Part shown: piece after piece, positions 43,959 through 52,669 of the stretch
How the letters are laid out: the number at the start of each line of letters is the position of its first letter
How positions within the stretch are numbered: position 1 is the first letter of the stretch
NCBI GenBank assembly: GCA_021372295.1
Contig: JAJFUS010000055.1
Span: 1-63,752, forward strand
DNA from: a bacterium
GTDB taxonomy: Bacteria > Armatimonadota > UBA5829
Direction of reading: 5' to 3'
DNA: 63,752 bases
The notes under the pieces: generated by a model
The model's database searches: none
Seen by the model: the letters and a program-made list of their open reading frames with translations, nothing else
Told to the model about the DNA's origin: nothing
Program-made: the position numbers and the translations under genes

Positions 43959-44074
43959 CCAAAGGGGAGTAGCAGCCCGTTTATTGCGGGTTCGGCGTAG
44001 TCAACAACCGTCACGCGCGTGGGCGCGGGGCTGGCTTCGCTGGCAGAAACCACTGTATTGCAAGACCTTTGTCC
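43959..44074 (+). ncRNA. yybP-ykoY manganese riboswitch
   Basis: It has the fixed landmarks of the class: CCAAAGGGGAGTAGC at the 5' side, GTCAACA in the middle and TTGCAAGACCTTTG at the 3' side, with a GGGGCTGGC stem between. P1 is CAAAGG (43960-43965) with CCTTTG (44066-44071). The same CCTTTG can instead pair with CAAAGG at 44089-44094 to form a terminator, so metal binding should switch transcription on. The downstream gene is a CaCA-family exchanger. Confidence 0.93.
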
Positions 44075-44105
44075 TTTTTACCAGAGGGCAAAGGCCTTTT
44101 TGTTG
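44066..44105 (+). terminator. Riboswitch-controlled terminator
   Basis: CCTTTGTCC (44066-44074) pairs with GGGCAAAGG (44086-44094, one G-U) followed by CCTTTTTGTTG. Its 5' arm is the 3' strand of aptamer helix P1, so the two structures exclude each other. Confidence 0.85.
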
Positions 44106-44120
44106 AATGAGAGGATTTGA

Positions 44121-45083
44121 ATGGCCATTCTTGAGTTTTCCGGATTGCTGCTGATTATCGTGTTTGCGGCTTATCTGCTCAGCCGTGGGGCTGAGGTGCT
44201 GGCTGAAAAGTGGGGGGCCAACATAGTCGGAAGCATCGTGCTTGCACTGTTTACCACACTGCCGGAGTATGCCTTTGTCTTTTGGGCATCTATGAAGGAG
44301 CAATACCAGATGGCGGTAGGTTCGGCCATCGGCTCGTGCACGCTTCTGATCACCTTGGGGTACGGCCTGGTTATATGGTTTGCCACTTCCAGACTCAGTA
44401 GAAAGCCGGTAAAGGAGATACATCTGTCGAAGGCGACCCGCATCGACGCGCTGTATCTTCTGGTGACAGCGGCGATTGCGTTTGTCTTTGTCTGGGGAGA
44501 CAACGCCTTAACTCTATGGGAAGGCATCGTTCTCACTCTTGTATTGTGCGGCTATATCTATCAGGTGGTTCATAAAAGCAAATCGCATGTCGCCTCTGAG
44601 CATCATAAGGTTACGCGAGGAGCGTTGATCAGGGCGGGAATTGAGATTCTTATCGGAGGAGCGATTGTCTATCTTGCGTCGGAGCCGTTTGTGGATTCCA
44701 TGATCGGCATCGCTAAGGCGATGCATGTAAGCCCGGTCGTGATTGCTATTGTCCTCGGCCCGCTTGCGTCTGAAATGCCTGAAAAGCTGACCGCGTACAT
44801 GATCGTTCTCAAAAACGGTCACAACGCCGAGCTTGCCGTGTGCAACTTCCTGGGTTCCAAGGTCAATCACAACAGTCTTCTCCTGGCGGTGATGCCGTTT
44901 GTGGCGCATTTCAAAGGTCACGATATCGTGCGGAACCTGATGAGCCCGATGTTTGTCACGATGACGGTGCTGACGGTTGTCGTTTCCGCTCTTTTGGCAA
45001 AAGGCAGGCTGCAGAAGTGGCAGGGAATGGGCCTGGTGGGTGCTTATGTGTTGGCCATGATGCTTGCAATACAGCAGCAATAG
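44121..45083 (+). CDS. CaCA-family cation exchanger, candidate Mn2+ exporter
   Basis: 320 residues and about ten membrane helices in the two-repeat fold of the Ca2+/cation antiporter superfamily. The alpha-1 region is ALFTTLPEYAFVFWASMKE...AVGSAIGSCTLLITLG and alpha-2 is GPLASEMPEKLTAYMIVLKN...AVCNFLGSKVNHNSLLLAV; each keeps the acidic residue after Pro that binds the ion. Family members usually export Ca2+ in exchange for Na+ or H+. The Mn riboswitch just upstream suggests Mn2+ as the physiological cargo, turned on by excess Mn. That is inference from the leader. The gene starts 16 bp after the terminator arm. Confidence 0.87.
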   Translation: MAILEFSGLLLIIVFAAYLLSRGAEVLAEKWGANIVGSIVLALFTTLPEYAFVFWASMKEQYQMAVGSAIGSCTLLITLGYGLVIWFATSRLSRKPVKEIHLSKATRIDALYLLVTAAIAFVFVWGDNALTLWEGIVLTLVLCGYIYQVVHKSKSHVASEHHKVTRGALIRAGIEILIGGAIVYLASEPFVDSMIGIAKAMHVSPVVIAIVLGPLASEMPEKLTAYMIVLKNGHNAELAVCNFLGSKVNHNSLLLAVMPFVAHFKGHDIVRNLMSPMFVTMTVLTVVVSALLAKGRLQKWQGMGLVGAYVLAMMLAIQQQ

Positions 45084-45195
45084 ATTTTTATGACACAGAA
45101 ATTGCAAAAATCTTGCAGATCGGGAACACATCAGCCAGTTTTGCCGTCAATACAAGTAATTCTACCGGTACCGCCTGCCGGAGGAGTGAGCGAAA

Positions 45196-45354
45196 ATGGC
45201 ATACTGCACTTTGCAGAGCCTGTTCCGTGAGCCCCAGAAGAGGCTTACAGATCGCGCGGCCTTTGTCCAGGCAGTCTCCCGAATATCTTCCGCAGGAAGT
45301 AAAAGAGAGGCAGACGTCAAAAAACCCGCGAAGAGCAGGCCAAAAGCCGCCTAG
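45196..45354 (+). CDS. Small basic protein (52 aa)
   Basis: ATG with GGAGGAG upstream at a suitable distance, a 52-codon frame and a perfect intrinsic terminator 24 bp after its stop. The product has a neutral first half (AYCTLQSLFREPQKRLTDRAAFVQAVSRISS) and a Lys/Arg-rich tail (KREADVKKPAKSRPKAA). No membrane segment. It lies 112 bp after the exchanger gene on the same strand with no terminator between, so it may be co-expressed under Mn control, or it may have its own promoter. No family recognised. Confidence 0.65.
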   Translation: MAYCTLQSLFREPQKRLTDRAAFVQAVSRISSAGSKREADVKKPAKSRPKAA

Positions 45355-45377
45355 AACACGGCGGTCAAACCGATTCA

Positions 45378-45409
45378 GGGAGAGGATGGAGCAATCCTCT
45401 CCCTTTTTT
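45378..45409 (+). terminator. Intrinsic terminator after the small basic ORF
   Basis: GGGAGAGGAT and ATCCTCTCCC (10 bp, perfect) around GGAGCA, followed by TTTTTT. Near-ideal form. Confidence 0.93.
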
Positions 45410-45426
45410 ATGCTCTCCGCTCTCCA

Positions 45427-45774
45427 CTATTCCAATGAATGTCCCTCAATAGAACACTTCGGGCTTATTCCGACCGCCCCTATAGTATATGTGCCGCCTG
45501 CGGGGCAAACGGGCTGTGACTTAATCAAATTTGGCACTAAATCTCCCCAGGCGATGCTTTCTCCGTCTTCGAGTTTGTCCTCGGCCGCCAGTTGCTCTTT
45601 GGCGCGCTCGATGTGCTGAAGGTTGGATAGACAGGTTTTTGTTCGTGCGTTGTTGCGCGAGCTGATATAGTTTGGTATAGCTATCGCCATCAAAACGCCA
45701 ATGATGGTCACCGTAATCATTACTTCAAGCAGAGTGAACCCGTTTTGATGGCCTAGAGCAAGTATTCGGCGCAT
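45427..45774 (-). CDS. Type II pseudopilin, short form
   Basis: 115 residues. The leader MRRILALGHQNG is followed by FTLLEVMITVTIIGVLMAIAIPNYI, a PilD site with Glu5, then NARTKTCLSNLQHIERAKEQLAAEDKL, the normal pseudopilin helix, and a small cysteine-containing C-terminal loop (VCPAGGTYTIG ... KCSIEG) that may form a disulfide. Length and shape fit a major pseudopilin better than any of the giant ones in the main locus. It lies 10 kb from pilQ and divergent from a large propeller gene. Confidence 0.92.
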   Translation of the reverse strand: MRRILALGHQNGFTLLEVMITVTIIGVLMAIAIPNYISSRNNARTKTCLSNLQHIERAKEQLAAEDKLEDGESIAWGDLVPNLIKSQPVCPAGGTYTIGAVGISPKCSIEGHSLE

Positions 45775-46114
45775 GTTGGCACCTTTCAGATGACATCTCG
45801 GGAATGCCTATACCCGGTAGTTTTTGTATTCCACACTGTATGCAAGACAAGTAACATGTTTGTTTTCAGACAGCACAAGCTCTCGCATGCCCGCTATACC
45901 TCATCTGTTCTCCAACCAGACCATATATAGCACAGGTCGACACATTGTAGTTCAGTAATTGACAGGGGTTCAGCTTATCCGCGCGTCATTTGCGGTCAAA
46001 CCCCAACAATATTTGTGGCTGAGCTGCGACATGTTTGAAGCAATCGTGCACAGGGTAATTATCGGGAAGCTTGCTTGGCACATACACACGGGCTTTCCGG
46101 GAGGGATAAAACAA
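45775..46114. other. 340-bp divergent intergenic region
   Basis: The gap between the pseudopilin and the double-propeller gene. A TTGACA occurs at 45959-45964 with no convincing -10 at 17-18 bp. No mosaic element, RNA or ORF with a good start is seen. Both flanking genes have good ribosome-binding sites, so promoters should be here. Confidence 0.5.
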
Positions 46115-49100
46115 ATGAAGCGTGTTGCTGGTGTCGGCGCAATTGCGCTCGTCATGGCCGTCTGCGCGCAGATGGCGTTTGCTCAACTATCGACGTCATA
46201 CTGGCCCAAGTTCCACAAAGACTATGCCGCCACAGGCCAGGGTGTGTACGGTGGGACAGGCTCCGACCTCAGCTGGTCATACGACGGTTCGGGAACAATG
46301 CGCTCGTCTCCCGTAGTAGGATCGAGCGGAACAGTATACTTCACGACCGCCGATGGCTGGATATATGCCGTAAGCGGCAGCGGCGAGCTGGTCTGGTCAG
46401 TGGATCACAACTGCATCGGCACGTCGAGTCCCGCGATCGCATCCGACGGCACGATTTATGTCGGTACGACCGACAAATACATCTACGCGCTGAACTCGGA
46501 CGGCTCCACCAAGTGGAAAAAATACATATCCTCTACGGTGAACACGTCCATCGCCCTCGGTTATGACGGCACGATCTACTTCGGCTGCACCGACGGCAAG
46601 CTCTTCGCGCTTTACTCCGGCGGCACGCAGAAATGGACATATACCGCGGGCGCATCAATCAGTTCGTCGCCTGCAGTGGCCACGGACGGTACGGTCTACT
46701 TCGGCTGCTCCAACGGCAAGCTCTATGCGCTTTACTCCACAGGGTCGCTCAAGTGGGTTCTTGCGCTCAGCGGAGCGAGCACAGTTGTCGCGTCACCGGC
46801 CATCGGGTCGGATGGCATGATATATATTGGCTCGACCGGTGGCTACTTCTATGCGATAAACTCCAGCGGCGTGCAGCAGTGGAGAGTTTTGGCCGGAGGC
46901 GCAATTTATTCGTCCGCAGCCATATCTTCGTCGGGCAACATATACTTCGGTGCCCGAGACAAAAAACTTCGAGCCGTCTCAAACCTGGGCGTTTCGCAGT
47001 GGACGTTTTCCGCCGGGGCATATATCGAGTCGTCTCCTGCCATAGGTTCGGACGGCAGCATATACTTCGCGTCGCTCGACGGCACGCTGTATTCCTTGAA
47101 CTCTGACGGAACCGAGCGCTGGCGTTACAGCCTGGGCGCGGTGTGCTATTCTTCTCCCGCTATCGGACCCGCCGGAGCGCTCTTTATTGGCGATGACAAC
47201 GGCACTCTAGCCTGTTTCGCGGCGGACAATACCGCGCCGGAAGCGCCTGAAGTGACCGACGATGGTTACTTCACCGGGTACACCGACCGGCTGCACGGCT
47301 CGTGGACAGCGACTGACGCCGAATCGGGAATATCGGACTATGAATATTGCATAGGGACTGCGCCGGGGCTTTCGGATGTCGCCGATTGGGCGAGTGCCGA
47401 CGGCGCTGACGAAGCGACCAGAACCGGCCTGACTCTTGCCGATAAAAGTGTCTACTATATCACTGCCCGAGCCATCAACGGAGCGGGTCTCACCGGCCCC
47501 GAAGCGAGTTCGGACGGAATCACAGTGGATGCCACCGCGCCGACCCAGCCGGTGGTGATGGATGATGGCGCTTATGCATACAGCAACACCGGCATCGCCG
47601 CGTCATGGATGTCCACAGACGCGGAGTCGGGAATCGCAAAATATGAATACTCGATAGGTACCACCATAGGCGGAGTCGATGTAATAACCTGGACGAATGT
47701 CGGCACTGCGACCTCAATTGCCCTGACCGGTCTTTCTCTGGCCGATGGAAGCACATACTACGTAAACGTCCGAGCCACAAATAACGTCGGGCTGATAAGC
47801 GCGGTGGGTTCGTCCGACGGTATTACGGTAGACAGCGCGGCTCCGCCCGCTCCCACGGTCACGGACGACGGAGCGTATACGTCGTCCGCTGGCAGCCTGC
47901 ACGCTTCGTGGACAGCTGTAACGTGCACGTCGGGGGTTTCGGGCTATCAATACTCAATAGGCACATCTTCCGGCTCCGCAAATATAGTCGGTTGGACGAG
48001 CGCCGGGCTTGCGACAAGCGCCACCATTACAGGCTTGAGCCTTGCAAACGGCACAAATTACTACATCAATGTCCGAGCGCTGAACTCCCTGGGCCGCGCG
48101 GGGACAGTCGGCTCGTCCGACGGTATTACTGTGGACACGACCGCTCCCTCGGCTCCAACGGTGACCGACAGCGGCGTATGGACGTCGTCTTCATCGCTTC
48201 TTACGGCCAGTTGGAGTTGCTCGGATTCCGAGTCGGGGATAGCCCAGTATTACTATGCCGTCGGTACGACCGTGGGCGGCACGAACGCAAAAGTCTGGAC
48301 GTCCGCAGGCATTCAGACATCAGCCACGATAATCGGGTTGAGCCTGACCGACGGCGGCACGTATTACATCAGCGTTAAGGCGAAAAACGGCGCGGGGCTT
48401 GAGAGCGCGGCGGGCTCGGCGGACGGGATCAGGGTCGACCTCACGGTTCCGAGCACGCCGGTCGTTACGGATGACGGCAATTACACGACAAACTCCGCTC
48501 AGCTTCACGCCACGTGGAGCGCCACCGATGCACAGTCGGGCATCTCGAAATATGAGTACTGCGTGGGCACATCGGCGGGCGCGTCGGACATAGTGTCGTG
48601 GACTTCAGCCGGAACCACCACCGGACTTACCATAACCGGCCTGACACTGTCTTCCGGGATCAAATACTACATCAGTATCAGGGCGACAAACGCGGCTGGG
48701 GGCGTCAGCTTAGTGGGCAGCTCGGACGGAATTTATGTCGAATCGACCCCGCCGACCACACCGGTCGTTATTGACGACGGCATATATACTACCGACGCGA
48801 CCACAATTCACGCGACATGGAGCGCGCAGGACCCCGAGACCGGAGTCGCGAGCTATCAATATTCCATCGGGACGGCCGCGGGTCTTGCCGACCTGGTGGC
48901 ATGGACGAGCGCGGCTCTTGCAACAAGCGTCACCCGCACGGATCTCACTCTGGCGCAGGGCGTCACATATTACGTCAATGTCAAAGCGACAAATGGCATC
49001 GGTCTTGTGAGTGAAGTTGGGTCGTCGGACGGCATTATGGTAGACACTACCGCTCCTGATGAGGTTACAGTAACCGATTACGGCGAATATACGTCCGATA

Positions 49101-52100
49101 ACACTCAACTTGTCGTCACTTTGAAGTGCGAAGATGCGGAGTCGGGCATAGTTTCTTATGAGTGCGCAGTCGGCACGACCTCCGGCGGCACTGATATAGT
49201 CGATTGGTACGATGCCGGTATCGGCCCCGAAGTGACCATTGCCGATCTCGCTTTGGAAGATGGCGTCGTGTATTACGTGTCGGCACGGGCGACAAACGGC
49301 GCGGGACTCACGGGTTCCATTGGCTCGTCTGATGGAATTAAAGTCGATGCCAGCGGCCCGACCCAGCTCACAGTCTGGGATGATGGAAAATATACCAGCA
49401 GCCAGACTACTCTTTCGGGAACGTGGTCGGCAGTTGATCCTGAATCAGGGATCGCTGGCTATCGTTACTGCATCGGCACAAGCGCAGGGTCGAACGATAC
49501 CGCCGACTGGCTGGATGCCGGCAGCGCTACGCAGGCCACTCGCACAGGGCTTTCGCTTACACATGGCGCGACATATTACATCACCGTAATCGCGACAAAC
49601 GGCGCTGGAGGCGACAGCAACCCCGCAAATTCGGACGGAATTTTAGTGGATATTACGGCGCCTTCCGTTCCAATTGTGGCCGATAATGGCCAATATTGGG
49701 GCTTTAAGACCAGTTTATATGCAAGTTGGGCGTCTTCCGACGGAGAGTCTGGTGTGGTCGAGTATGAAATGTCCGTCGGAACCACTCCAGGTGAAGCCGA
49801 TATTGCAGACTGGTTAAGTGTCGGCAGCGCGATGTCATATACTCGCACGGGTCTGAGTCTGGAGGACGGCGTCACTTACTATGTCAATGTCAAGGCGAAG
49901 AACGGTGCTGGGAATTGGAGTGACGTGGGCAGTTCGGACGGCATATTGATTGACTCCACGCCGCCGACTACTCCCGTGGTCATTGATGATGGAGACAGCA
50001 CGCTGCTTATCGACAGGCTTCATGCAACGTGGACATCGGAAGACCCCGAATCGGGCATCGCTGAGTATATGTATTGCCTGGGAACAAGCCCCGGCGCGAC
50101 TGATATAGTCGATTGGACGAGCGTAGGCTCGCTGACGAATGTCACAGTGACTGGAATTACCCTGGAGCCGATGCTTACGTATTACTTCTCGGTCAAGGCG
50201 AAGAGCAATTCGGGCGCGTGGAGCGCGGTGAGCGCCAGCGACGGCATAGGATACGCGACAGGCGCGGCAATATGGAGCAAGTTCAGAAACACCTCGACCA
50301 ACATCGGACGCAGTTACTTCAGCGCGACCACTGTAAATGATCTCGCGTGGAGTGTTTTGACAGAGGGCTATGTGGAGTCGTCAGCGGCAATCGCGGCCGA
50401 CGGCACATCGTATATCGGTTCGGGCGACGGAAACGTTTACGCCATTACTCAAAATGGTACGATCCGCTGGACGTGCGGGCTCGGCTCGGCTATAGACAGC
50501 TCGCCTGCCGTGGCACCCGACGGGCGCATATTGGTCGGTTGTAATAACGGTTATCTATACTGCATCTCGACTGCCGGCGAGGTGATCTGGTCGTATCAGA
50601 CAAACGACGCGATCAGGTCATCACCGTCGATTTATAACGACGGGGTGTACGTCGGCAGTAACGATGGCTCGCTGCATGCCGTGAGCCTTGAAACCGGCCT
50701 TAGACTCTGGAGCCTGGCGACGGGCGGCGCGGTGTGGTCGTCACCTGCGGTGGGCTCGGACGGCACCATCTATGTCGCAAGCGGCGACACGTATCTCTAC
50801 GCAATCAACTCAAGCGGCACGCGAAAGTGGCGGTTTAAGACGGGTTCGTCAGCCGACGCGTCGCCGGCCATAGGATCAGATGGCACGATATATATAGGCA
50901 GCGGCGACGGTTACTTCTATGCCGTGAATTCCGACGGCACGCAGAAATGGCGTTATGACGCGGGTTATGTGGTGGATTCGTCTGCCGCGATAGCCGATGA
51001 CGGCACGATATATGTGGGCAGCGGGTTCGACGGCGGCGACGGTCGGCTGTACGCTCTCAACTCCGACGGAACGAAAGCCTGGTCTGTCGACTTTCCCGAA
51101 GGCGGAGTATATTCATCGCCCGCGCTGGATGCGTCGGGACGGATATACGTGGGTTCGTCAAACGGATACATCTACTGCCTCGATTCCGACGGCTCGCAGC
51201 TCTGGCAATATGAGACGGGATCATCTGTCGCGAGCAGCCCGGCGCTCGGCGCAGACAGCAGCGTGGTGTTCGGTTCGTACGACGGCAGGGTTTACTGCCT
51301 GCGCGACGTGACATCCAGAGACCTGACCGCTCCGACCACGCCGGTCGTAACGATTGCAAACACGCGGATTTCGGTGGGCGATGCGCTGGAAGTTTCATGG
51401 ATCGCAGGCGACCCGGATACGATGGTGGCCGAGTACACGTACGCCGTCGGAACCCAGCCCGAATCCGCCGATACGCTCTGGTGGACAAGCGCCGGAATCG
51501 AGACATCGGCTGTAATAGACGACCTGACCCTCGCGGCGGGCCGGACGTATTACGTATCAGTCAAGGCAAGGAACCCCTCTCGACGCTGGAGCGAGATCGG
51601 CGTGTCGGATGCGATTGTGGTGGCGAGCGCTGCTTCGTCCAACATGATCGGCGACATCAAGCAGCTTGACGACGAGATCCAGGTCACGCTGAATGAAAAG
51701 ATCGTGACGGCTGTCTTTTCTGACTGCTTCTTTGTCGAAGAGTCGACCAGGGCGTCAGGCATAAGGTGTGTGGAGGCCGGTAGCGGATTGACGGCCGGAG
51801 ATATTGTGGAGGTAACCGGCATACTCGACACGATTAACAGCGAGAAAGCGCTTCGGGACGCGACTCACTCCAAGACCGGGTCGGGTGATGCTCCGGCGGC
51901 TGTTGGGTTGTGCGGCAGTGCGGCGATATCGCCAACGTTGTGCCTGACCGGCCTGTTTGTGAAGACATGGGGCAATGTGATCTCTATCGGCGACGGCTAT
52001 TGTTTGCTGGACAATGGTCTTGCGATTATGTCGAGCGCGCTTTCGGTTGTCGAAGGCAATATGGTCGTCGCGACAGGCGCTCTCTGCCGCGAGATTGTCG

Positions 52101-52138
52101 ATGGTAAGGAAGCGGTGGTGGTCAGGGTTGCGAAGTAA
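46115..52138 (+). CDS. Secreted double-propeller protein with ten Fn3-like repeats (2007 aa)
   Basis: GGGAGGGA precedes the ATG. The signal peptide is MKRVAGVGAIALVMAVCAQMAFA. Domains: a PQQ-type propeller at about 28-370 (units like SSPAIGSDGTIYVGSTDGYLYAL), ten tandem Fn3-like repeats of 101 residues at about 371-1381, a second PQQ-type propeller at about 1382-1735, an eleventh Fn3-like repeat at 1737-1837 and a C-terminal domain of about 165 residues with an OB-fold look (GDIKQLDDEIQVTLNEKIVTAVF). PQQ-type blades here may simply be structural, as no dehydrogenase residues are evident. No anchor is visible. It may be a surface adhesin; the neighbouring pseudopilin allows export or assembly by the pilus machine, but that is not shown. 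Confidence 0.82.
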   Translation: MKRVAGVGAIALVMAVCAQMAFAQLSTSYWPKFHKDYAATGQGVYGGTGSDLSWSYDGSGTMRSSPVVGSSGTVYFTTADGWIYAVSGSGELVWSVDHNCIGTSSPAIASDGTIYVGTTDKYIYALNSDGSTKWKKYISSTVNTSIALGYDGTIYFGCTDGKLFALYSGGTQKWTYTAGASISSSPAVATDGTVYFGCSNGKLYALYSTGSLKWVLALSGASTVVASPAIGSDGMIYIGSTGGYFYAINSSGVQQWRVLAGGAIYSSAAISSSGNIYFGARDKKLRAVSNLGVSQWTFSAGAYIESSPAIGSDGSIYFASLDGTLYSLNSDGTERWRYSLGAVCYSSPAIGPAGALFIGDDNGTLACFAADNTAPEAPEVTDDGYFTGYTDRLHGSWTATDAESGISDYEYCIGTAPGLSDVADWASADGADEATRTGLTLADKSVYYITARAINGAGLTGPEASSDGITVDATAPTQPVVMDDGAYAYSNTGIAASWMSTDAESGIAKYEYSIGTTIGGVDVITWTNVGTATSIALTGLSLADGSTYYVNVRATNNVGLISAVGSSDGITVDSAAPPAPTVTDDGAYTSSAGSLHASWTAVTCTSGVSGYQYSIGTSSGSANIVGWTSAGLATSATITGLSLANGTNYYINVRALNSLGRAGTVGSSDGITVDTTAPSAPTVTDSGVWTSSSSLLTASWSCSDSESGIAQYYYAVGTTVGGTNAKVWTSAGIQTSATIIGLSLTDGGTYYISVKAKNGAGLESAAGSADGIRVDLTVPSTPVVTDDGNYTTNSAQLHATWSATDAQSGISKYEYCVGTSAGASDIVSWTSAGTTTGLTITGLTLSSGIKYYISIRATNAAGGVSLVGSSDGIYVESTPPTTPVVIDDGIYTTDATTIHATWSAQDPETGVASYQYSIGTAAGLADLVAWTSAALATSVTRTDLTLAQGVTYYVNVKATNGIGLVSEVGSSDGIMVDTTAPDEVTVTDYGEYTSDNTQLVVTLKCEDAESGIVSYECAVGTTSGGTDIVDWYDAGIGPEVTIADLALEDGVVYYVSARATNGAGLTGSIGSSDGIKVDASGPTQLTVWDDGKYTSSQTTLSGTWSAVDPESGIAGYRYCIGTSAGSNDTADWLDAGSATQATRTGLSLTHGATYYITVIATNGAGGDSNPANSDGILVDITAPSVPIVADNGQYWGFKTSLYASWASSDGESGVVEYEMSVGTTPGEADIADWLSVGSAMSYTRTGLSLEDGVTYYVNVKAKNGAGNWSDVGSSDGILIDSTPPTTPVVIDDGDSTLLIDRLHATWTSEDPESGIAEYMYCLGTSPGATDIVDWTSVGSLTNVTVTGITLEPMLTYYFSVKAKSNSGAWSAVSASDGIGYATGAAIWSKFRNTSTNIGRSYFSATTVNDLAWSVLTEGYVESSAAIAADGTSYIGSGDGNVYAITQNGTIRWTCGLGSAIDSSPAVAPDGRILVGCNNGYLYCISTAGEVIWSYQTNDAIRSSPSIYNDGVYVGSNDGSLHAVSLETGLRLWSLATGGAVWSSPAVGSDGTIYVASGDTYLYAINSSGTRKWRFKTGSSADASPAIGSDGTIYIGSGDGYFYAVNSDGTQKWRYDAGYVVDSSAAIADDGTIYVGSGFDGGDGRLYALNSDGTKAWSVDFPEGGVYSSPALDASGRIYVGSSNGYIYCLDSDGSQLWQYETGSSVASSPALGADSSVVFGSYDGRVYCLRDVTSRDLTAPTTPVVTIANTRISVGDALEVSWIAGDPDTMVAEYTYAVGTQPESADTLWWTSAGIETSAVIDDLTLAAGRTYYVSVKARNPSRRWSEIGVSDAIVVASAASSNMIGDIKQLDDEIQVTLNEKIVTAVFSDCFFVEESTRASGIRCVEAGSGLTAGDIVEVTGILDTINSEKALRDATHSKTGSGDAPAAVGLCGSAAISPTLCLTGLFVKTWGNVISIGDGYCLLDNGLAIMSSALSVVEGNMVVATGALCREIVDGKEAVVVRVAK
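47226..50257 (+). repeat. Ten tandem 303-bp Fn3-like coding repeats
   Basis: Ten consecutive units, each starting near APxxPxVxDDGxY, passing through SWxxxDxESGIxxYEYxIGT and WTSAG, and ending in YYxxVRATNGxGL then SSDGIxVD. Units are diverged from each other (roughly half the positions shared by eye) with exact length conservation, so the array is old and kept by selection. The DNA length per unit is constant at 303 bp. Confidence 0.93.
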
Positions 52139-52203
52139 GGTGTCCATTGGCCGGACAACGATGCGGCGGGCCGGGTTCTGCCTCCCGGCTCGCCGCAGCA
52201 TTT

Positions 52204-52394
52204 AGCTGAGGGTTTCACCCTCAGGCTTCCAGCAGGGGCTCTGCCCTTGGAACCTGCCAGGAGCCGAGTGGTCCCTGGACCCCCGTTCCATAGTTGAATG
52301 ATCCCTTAAGGGATCATTCAACTATGAGTCAGAAGGTCCAGAAAACCTGCTTTCCTGGCAGAGTCTCTGGCGGGGATTGGGGCGGAGCCTCGGA
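52204..52394 (-). repeat. Hairpin mosaic element, copy 4 (minus orientation)
   Basis: On the minus strand the order is A-B-C-D-E-F-G. A starts just after the stop codon of the glutaredoxin gene. The D module is the perfect palindrome built on GAATGATCCCTTAAGGGATC, shared exactly with copy 7. It fills the 256-bp convergent gap after the double-propeller gene and may serve as a terminator for both. Confidence 0.9.
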
Positions 52395-52634
52395 TTATTT
52401 GCTGTAATGTTCGTCCAGATACGCGATAATGGCGTCATCGTCGTCGGCTATTACCCGGCCGTCCTCGGTGACAAGGGTGGGTACGCCTGCTTGACCCGAT
52501 ATCTCGATCAACTCTGTCCGCTCGGGTTTTGCGCGTGGGACGTTTATGTTTATGTAAGTTATGCCGAGTTGGGTCAATTTTGAGCGAACCCGCGCGCAAT
52601 ATGAGCATGCTTCTATTTGGTAGAGTTTCAGCAT
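52395..52634 (-). CDS. Glutaredoxin / glutathione-S-transferase N-domain protein
   Basis: Small thiol-redox protein. MLKLYQIEACSYCARVRSKL has the CxYC active site (CSYC), then INVPRAKPERTELIEISGQAGVPTLV with the cis-Pro of the glutaredoxin fold and TEDGRVIADDDDAIIAYLDEHY, the GST-N type end. 79 residues from ATG 52634 is the normal length. An alternative ATG at 52670 overlaps the stop of the upstream aminomutase gene (TGATG), which would couple their translation and add 12 residues. AGAGG lies 11 bp before 52634. It is the last gene of the cluster. Confidence 0.88.
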   Translation of the reverse strand: MLKLYQIEACSYCARVRSKLTQLGITYININVPRAKPERTELIEISGQAGVPTLVTEDGRVIADDDDAIIAYLDEHYSK

Positions 52635-52669
52635 GTCGTTTTTTTCCTCTTTAGGTTGGCGATCAATCA

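Noticed and set aside
45959..46114. Upstream start for the double-propeller gene
   Set aside because: The frame is open but gives no signal peptide at its start; GGGAGGGA before 46115 and the clean signal peptide decide for the later ATG.
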